A DNA stretch of 18,136 bases from Lachnospiraceae bacterium. Its GTDB lineage: Bacteria; Bacillota_A; Clostridia; Lachnospirales; Lachnospiraceae. A program made the translations under genes and the position numbers. The stretch is from the NCBI GenBank assembly GCA_009911175.1, contig QXWX01000120.1:1-18136 (forward strand), written 5' to 3'. Each line of letters opens with the position of its first letter. The stretch's first letter is position 1. The notes beneath the pieces were generated by a model that saw only the letters and a program-made list of their open reading frames with translations, did not search any database and was not told where the DNA came from. Of this stretch, positions 14,971 to 18,136 are shown piece after piece.

Positions 14971-15233
14971 AGCGTTTTTACAAATCCAGAAATCTGTGCA
15001 ATAATCTCTTTGACTGGAGAAGCATTCCCCCATTTCCAGGTTTTTGCATTCAGGGCATGTTGGCTTTCAAAACATTCGGTTGCTCTATGCGCGCTTACTC
15101 CAAATAAATAAGAAGAGCGGTCTCGGAAACTCTTTAAAGCCCATATTTCCGCTCTTTTTCTGTTCCTCTCTTTTATTTCATCCTCCATATTCCGGAAGAG
15201 AAATTCTATATTTTTTTCAATATCTATTGACAT
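14904..15233 (-). CDS. Uncertain ORF running across the insertion-sequence left end
   Basis: This 109-residue frame starts inside the insertion sequence (MSIDIEKNIEFLFRNM, rich in Glu, Arg and Lys) and crosses its left end at 15115 into the flank. The first 40 residues look protein-like. The end overlaps the helicase remnant in another frame (MIHSVSRPQYPM) and looks like noise. The ribosome site (GAGG) is only 3 bases from the ATG. It may be chance, or a leftover of a gene carried in the element's leader. Confidence 0.25.
   Translation of the reverse strand: MSIDIEKNIEFLFRNMEDEIKERNRKRAEIWALKSFRDRSSYLFGVSAHRATECFESQHALNAKTWKWGNASPVKEIIAQISGFVKTLDYSSLTFNRMIHSVSRPQYPM
15115..15132 (+). repeat. 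Left terminal inverted repeat
   Basis: It matches the right end at 17 of 18 bases. AAGAGCGG at 15113-15120 can also pair with CCGCTCTT at 15149-15156, followed by TTTCT, so the end can fold by itself and may stop transcription coming in from the left. Confidence 0.85.
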
Positions 15234-15249
15234 ATGCCTCAAATTGTGC

Positions 15250-15292
15250 GGGCGCGTTTGGTGACCATATACGCCAGTCACCAAACGCGCCC
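15250..15292 (+). repeat. Perfect 16-base hairpin in transposase leader
   Basis: GGGCGCGTTTGGTGAC (15250-15265) pairs with its exact complement (15277-15292) across an 11-base loop. No T-run follows, so it is not a typical terminator. It abuts the second stem at 15292. Confidence 0.9.
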
Positions 15293-15343
15293 CTTGTAGT
15301 TAAGAAGCATCTGCGCCCCACGCACAGCGCAATAACTACAAGG
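15292..15343 (+). promoter_or_regulatory. Hairpin covering part of the transposase ribosome site
   Basis: CCTTGTAGTTA (15292-15302) is the exact complement of TAACTACAAGG (15333-15343). The AAGGAGG ribosome site (15340-15346) shares AAGG with the 3' arm, so in a transcript entering from outside this stem would hide the site and lower transposase translation. Known insertion sequences such as IS10 use a like device; here it is inferred from sequence. Confidence 0.65.
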
Positions 15344-15354
15344 AGGTTCACACT

Positions 15355-16827
15355 ATGATCAAGTACTGGCAGTCCATGCATGATTACAAGTACTTTCTCA
15401 CCGAATCCAAAGCCCATTTCGATTCCTCTGAAAGGAACCGGCTCCATACAGAGCTTTGGGAACCCTGGCAGAAACTCCGCCTTTTCGATACCGATAAGGC
15501 CATGGAATTCCTTCTGCCCTTTTACTCCAACACCGGCAGGCCTGCTATGAACCAGCCGCAAATATTAAGGTCTTTTATCCTCTTCTTCCTTCTATATTCA
15601 GATGGTCTGACCAAACTCTCCCTTACCCTTTGGGTAGACAGACTCAAACATGACCGCGTTCTCGCCGCACTCATCGGCTGTGCCCCGGATTCCCTCCCGC
15701 CCCTCGGTTCCTACTTTGACTTCATGGACAGGCTCTGGACTGCACCGCCTACGGACTTATATGCGCGGGACAAACTGCTTCCGGCTTCCCGGAACAGCAA
15801 AAAGCCGGATAAGCCCAAAGGCAAAAAACAAAAAGCACAGGAGGCAAAACCCAAAATCACGGAAGCTATCGAAAAACGGCTCATGGGCGGGAAGGATATC
15901 CCTTTTAACTTTGAGGGGCGGCTACAGCGCTTCTTCTATCATGTGGCTGTCCTGCCTTCCATGGAATCCGGTCTCATACCAGGGGAACACCTTACGGTTT
16001 CCGGAGACGGCACCGCCGTGCATACCCATGCCTGCCCACGCGGCCACCGCAGGGTTGGCGCACCGGATAATCTGCGGCATTTCCCCGACCCCGATGCTTC
16101 CTGGGGCTGGGACAGCGACTTGGAAAAATATTATTTTGGCTACACTTTGTTCCAGTTATCCTGCTATAACAGTGACCTTAGGACAGATATCCCCCTGCTC
16201 CTGCGTTTTACCAGCGCAAAACGGCACGATTCCGTCAGCTTCCTCGTCGCTTTCCATGAAATGGAAAAACATATGCCGGCTGTTTCTCCTGAAAACATTT
16301 GCCTGGACTCCGCAATGGACAATTATCCCACTTACAGGCTCCTCAAAAAAAAGCAGATACGGGCCTTCATCGACCTGAACAACAAATGCGGCCGGCCAAA
16401 AACAATTCCTGACACCATCACCATTGACAAAGACGGAACTCCTTTATGCCAGGAAAACCTGCGTATGAAGCCCAATGGTTATGACAAATCCAGCGGTTAC
16501 CTCATGTGGCGCTGCCCCTATGGGAAGGAGCATTGTTCCAAATGTAAAAACAGCTGCACGGGTTCCAAATACGGAAGGGTTGTCAAGACACGCCCTGAAT
16601 GGGATATCCGGCTTTACACCGATGTCCCCTGCGGCACGGATGCTTATAAGAAGATCTATAACCAACGCTCCGCCACAGAACGCATCAACAACCGCATCCT
16701 CAATGATTACGGTCTGCACCGCATGTTCATACACACAAAGGAGCATTATTCTTTCATGACAACCATGATTGGAATCTGCATCCATTTGGATGCCCGCTAT
16801 AAACAGCAGGTACAGGCAGTGGCTTAA
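15355..16827 (+). CDS. DDE transposase of the insertion sequence
   Basis: The 490-residue protein has a DDE catalytic core: first Asp D218 in TVSGDGTAVHTHA, second D318 in ICLDSAMDNYPTYRLL, and Glu E442 in IYNQRSATERINNRIL, where Y435, R438 and E442 give the Y-x2-R-x3-E signature of IS4-like and IS1182-like enzymes. A Cys cluster (C387, C394, C397, C401) lies just before the last block, as in IS1182-type transposases. A Lys-rich linker (148-170) separates the N-terminal helical part (PQILRSFILFFLLYSDG). AAGGAGG lies 8 bases before ATG. Frame is complete, so it could be active. The GC-rich codon use differs from the AT-rich flanks. It cuts and joins DNA at the element's ends. Confidence 0.93.
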   Translation: MIKYWQSMHDYKYFLTESKAHFDSSERNRLHTELWEPWQKLRLFDTDKAMEFLLPFYSNTGRPAMNQPQILRSFILFFLLYSDGLTKLSLTLWVDRLKHDRVLAALIGCAPDSLPPLGSYFDFMDRLWTAPPTDLYARDKLLPASRNSKKPDKPKGKKQKAQEAKPKITEAIEKRLMGGKDIPFNFEGRLQRFFYHVAVLPSMESGLIPGEHLTVSGDGTAVHTHACPRGHRRVGAPDNLRHFPDPDASWGWDSDLEKYYFGYTLFQLSCYNSDLRTDIPLLLRFTSAKRHDSVSFLVAFHEMEKHMPAVSPENICLDSAMDNYPTYRLLKKKQIRAFIDLNNKCGRPKTIPDTITIDKDGTPLCQENLRMKPNGYDKSSGYLMWRCPYGKEHCSKCKNSCTGSKYGRVVKTRPEWDIRLYTDVPCGTDAYKKIYNQRSATERINNRILNDYGLHRMFIHTKEHYSFMTTMIGICIHLDARYKQQVQAVA

Positions 16828-16850
16828 ACCATGTTCCGTAATTCTTTCAG

Positions 16851-16868
16851 GCCTGTTTCCCGACAGGC
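16851..16868 (+). terminator. Small hairpin after the transposase
   Basis: GCCTGT-N6-ACAGGC lies 23 bases after the stop codon, followed by TTAAAAG. It has no real T-run, so it is a weak terminator or just a stabilising 3' hairpin. Confidence 0.35.
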
Positions 16869-16985
16869 TTAAAAGCCATGCTCATTTTTACTCTTTATAC
16901 TCCCCGAACCGCTCTGGTCCAACAATCATCCATCTCTTATCCCACTCATTTCTGAAAATCAACCCTTTCCTGCCTATTCGCTATT

Positions 16986-17003
16986 GAGTTTCCGAGACTG
17001 CTC
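16986..17003 (-). repeat. Right terminal inverted repeat
   Basis: On the minus strand it reads GAGCAGTCTCGGAAACTC, one mismatch from the left end. The element stops here; the terminator hairpin at 17020-17061 lies outside it. Confidence 0.85.
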
Positions 17004-17019
17004 ATGATTGACTATAACA

Positions 17020-17061
17020 AAAAAGGACAGTCCCATTCGTTAGAATAAGATTGTCCTTTTT
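17020..17061. terminator. Terminator hairpin right of the insertion sequence
   Basis: AAAAAGGACA (17020-17029) pairs exactly with TGTCCTTTTT (17052-17061). The A-run and T-run make it work in both directions. The gene it once served on the plus strand is not present next to it, which suggests the insertion or a deletion removed it. Confidence 0.75.
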
Positions 17062-17114
17062 ACCTTTTGTTTCTCTGTTTTTGCCATATTTTATTCCTTT
17101 CTTTTTCCACAGAA

Positions 17115-17149
17115 AAATACCGCCCTGCATATTTCACAGGACGGTATTT
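17115..17149 (-). terminator. Second terminator downstream of the GNAT gene
   Basis: AAATACCG(C)CCTG and CAGG(A)CGGTATTT form a 12-base stem with one mismatch and a 9-base loop, followed on the minus strand by TTCTGTGG. It backs up the terminator at 17163-17199. Confidence 0.65.
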
Positions 17150-17162
17150 CCCAAAATAAAAA

Positions 17163-17199
17163 GGCATATGGATTGTCACATCTGTACCCTCCATATGCC
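17163..17199 (-). terminator. Rho-independent terminator of the GNAT gene
   Basis: GGCATATGGA (17163-17172) pairs exactly with TCCATATGCC (17190-17199), and on the minus strand TTTTTATTTT follows. It begins 11 bases after the GNAT stop. Confidence 0.85.
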
Positions 17200-17209
17200 C
17201 ATCATTAAG

Positions 17210-17824
17210 TTACTTTATGATTTTTAACAACTGAACAAGTTCATGCGGTTCATAGCCTGCTCTTTCTGATAATCGGCTGTCAAATTTCTGAAACCCCATT
17301 GCCTGATAAAATGACAACAGTTTTTCTTCATTTGATGTTTCCAAAAATACTACCATACCTCCAGCTAAATATTGCAGCTGCTTTATCTGTTTCATTGCTA
17401 ATCCAAGCAGTTCCTCGCCCGTGATACGCTCATTTGCGCCATTATGGTAATTCTTCCCAAGCTGTGCGATCAAATAAGCCGCCAAATTATAGGTGTGATT
17501 CAGCTCATTCAACTCACTTACCCTGGCTAATTTTTTTCTGACCGTATTGCTAAACGGCTCTGCATTTACTGTTATTGGCTTTATTGTAATGGCAAAGTAT
17601 CCAACAAGCTCCGCATCTTCTGTCGAAAAAACAAGGTATGTAACAGATTGCTGTTTCTTAGCAAATTCAACTGATTGGTTCTTTGCGAACCTCTCCACAT
17701 CCTTATTCTTCTCACACGAGAACTCGGAAAGAATCTGAAATAATTCATCCTCTCCGAGTTCTCCGTTTTGACCATTCAAATACTCACGAATGTTGAATAC
17801 TGTATATTTATTTGTTTCCTGCAT
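17210..17824 (-). CDS. GNAT-family N-acetyltransferase, possible toxin
   Basis: The 204-residue product reads as a GNAT fold: strands LVFSTEDAELVGYFAITIKPI (64-84), the acetyl-CoA loop area YLIAQLGKNYHNGANERITGEELLGLAM (117-144), the hydrophobic strand GGMVVFLETSN (155-165) and the family's closing motif LLSFYQAMGFQKF (169-181). The N-terminal 50 residues are charged and helical. I chose ATG 17824 (AAGGAAG 6 bases upstream) over ATG 17857, which has no ribosome site. The start lies 17 bases inside the preceding short gene, so the two are translationally coupled. GNAT toxins acetylate aminoacyl-tRNA and are paired with small antitoxins; whether this one does so is not shown. Such pairs are common in Clostridia mobile elements. 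Confidence 0.82.
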   Translation of the reverse strand: MQETNKYTVFNIREYLNGQNGELGEDELFQILSEFSCEKNKDVERFAKNQSVEFAKKQQSVTYLVFSTEDAELVGYFAITIKPITVNAEPFSNTVRKKLARVSELNELNHTYNLAAYLIAQLGKNYHNGANERITGEELLGLAMKQIKQLQYLAGGMVVFLETSNEEKLLSFYQAMGFQKFDSRLSERAGYEPHELVQLLKIIK

Positions 17825-18002
17825 TCGCTTTCTTCCTTTTCTCCATAAATTTTGCAATATCTTTCGGATCGGTCAAAAAAGTTGCGCTCACTTTGATCGG
17901 GGGCGTCTGATCATTGGCAGACGCTTCAATCGCATCGGCGAACATCTCCACCTGCCTCTTGCCCGATATGACAAAATTTTTCGTGATGCTTGAAGTTGCC
18001 AT
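17808..18002 (-). CDS. Small protein overlapping GNAT gene, candidate antitoxin
   Basis: The 64-residue protein starts MATSSITKNFVISGKRQVEMF and ends in a basic tail (KFMEKRKKANAGNK). The SITKxF start recurs in short proteins that precede GNAT genes in Firmicutes (from memory). It may have a ribbon-helix-helix-like start strand and helix (QVEMFADAIEASAN). The ATG at 18002 follows AAGGAGGTG by 7 bases, the best ribosome site here; ATG 18011 is worse. It overlaps the GNAT start by 17 bases. As first gene of the pair it fits the antitoxin-first order. No proof of DNA binding or neutralisation. Confidence 0.7.
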   Translation of the reverse strand: MATSSITKNFVISGKRQVEMFADAIEASANDQTPPIKVSATFLTDPKDIAKFMEKRKKANAGNK

Positions 18003-18136
18003 AAGAAACACCTCCTTTGTCAGTATGGCTTATTCTAAACATAGTTATTCTTTGCTTACTCATACTTGTGATTATGCCGGATCGCAGCCCGGCTTTCCTC
18101 CTAGATTTTCTTTGGTATGCGCTCCGGCACAAACGA
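18003..18136. promoter_or_regulatory. Region upstream of the small-ORF/GNAT pair
   Basis: No convincing gene. On the minus strand two direct copies of AGAATAA (18051-18045 and 18036-18030), 15 bases apart, lie 28 to 49 bases before the ATG and could bind a regulator. GCCGG-N8-CCGGC (18076-18093) is a small hairpin, maybe the end of an upstream gene. No clear -35/-10 pair was found. Confidence 0.35.

Larger units (their letters stand above)
15115..17003 (+). mobile_element. Insertion sequence, 1889 bases, with DDE transposase
   Basis: The ends are an 18-base inverted repeat: GAGCGGTCTCGGAAACTC at 15115-15132 and, on the opposite strand, GAGCAGTCTCGGAAACTC at 17003-16986 (17 of 18 identical). 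One intact transposase of 490 residues lies between. I saw no target duplication: the flanks AATAAGAA and ATGATTGA differ. The transposase has an IS1182-like or IS4-like layout, but I cannot fix the family. A 240-base leader separates the left end from the transposase. Confidence 0.85.

Noticed and set aside
15227..15255. TTGACA at 15227-15232 as a transposase promoter
   Set aside because: At 16-18 bases downstream the sequence is GC-rich (GGGCGC) and falls in the hairpin; no -10 box.
15250..15292. The 16-base hairpin as a Rho-independent terminator
   Set aside because: There is no T-run on either side, so an RNA-structure or DNA-cruciform role fits better.
17926..18132. Minus-strand frame of 68 residues upstream of the GNAT pair
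   Set aside because: It overlaps the 64-residue gene in another frame, starts at a TTG without support and includes that gene's ribosome site.
1..18136. CRISPR array, tRNA, rRNA or riboswitch
   Set aside because: No regularly spaced repeats, no cloverleaf-like or rRNA sequence and no riboswitch signature that I could recognise.

Overview
The window looks like chromosomal or integrated accessory DNA of a gut Clostridia species, most likely Lachnospiraceae. The reasons are moderate GC, strong AGGAGG-type ribosome sites, sigma-A promoters, and gene types common in that family: a BlaI/M56 sensor pair, an AAA-ATPase with a PD-(D/E)XK nuclease domain, a HipA-like kinase, and a GNAT with a short partner gene. 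No rRNA, tRNA, CRISPR array or replication origin was seen. Family calls come from reading the translations, not from database searches.

Layout. (1) 1-3670, minus strand: an apparent operon running M56 (BlaR1/MecR1-like) membrane metallopeptidase, BlaI-type repressor, then two proteins I do not recognise. A near-consensus promoter with a palindrome beside its -10 box precedes it. The far end looks degraded: several reading segments share one frame but are separated by stops. (2) 3682-5118, minus: an MFS efflux protein with its own terminator. It is divergent from (3) 5154-8392, plus: MarR regulator, flavodoxin, cupin-AraC regulator, HD-domain hydrolase and HAD phosphatase, closing at a strong bidirectional terminator. 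The shared MFS/MarR promoter region holds two different palindromes. (4) 8433-11961, minus: a HipA-like kinase overlapping by 4 bases an AraC regulator with a C-terminal effector-binding domain, then a MATE efflux pump. (5) 12221-14192, minus: an AAA-ATPase/nuclease gene of a type repeated in many gut genomes, and a tiny uncertain ORF. (6) 14276-14970, minus: remains of a RecD-type helicase. (7) 15115-17003: an insertion sequence with 18-base terminal inverted repeats, a DDE transposase, and a leader of two stacked perfect hairpins, the second covering part of the transposase ribosome site. (8) 17115-18136, minus: a short ORF overlapping a GNAT acetyltransferase, resembling a toxin-antitoxin pair, with two terminators after it.

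How the parts work together. Regions 2-4 are two export modules (MFS and MATE), each beside regulators of ligand-responsive families, which suggests drug or metabolite stress responses. Region 1 is built like a beta-lactam sensor, but its outer domain is a short Cys/His-rich segment and not a penicillin-binding domain, so its signal and targets are open. Regions 5-8 look like the eroded edge of mobile DNA. The best candidates for undescribed biology are the region 1 sensor operon, the HipA-like kinase co-translated with an AraC regulator, and the hairpin leader of the insertion sequence.
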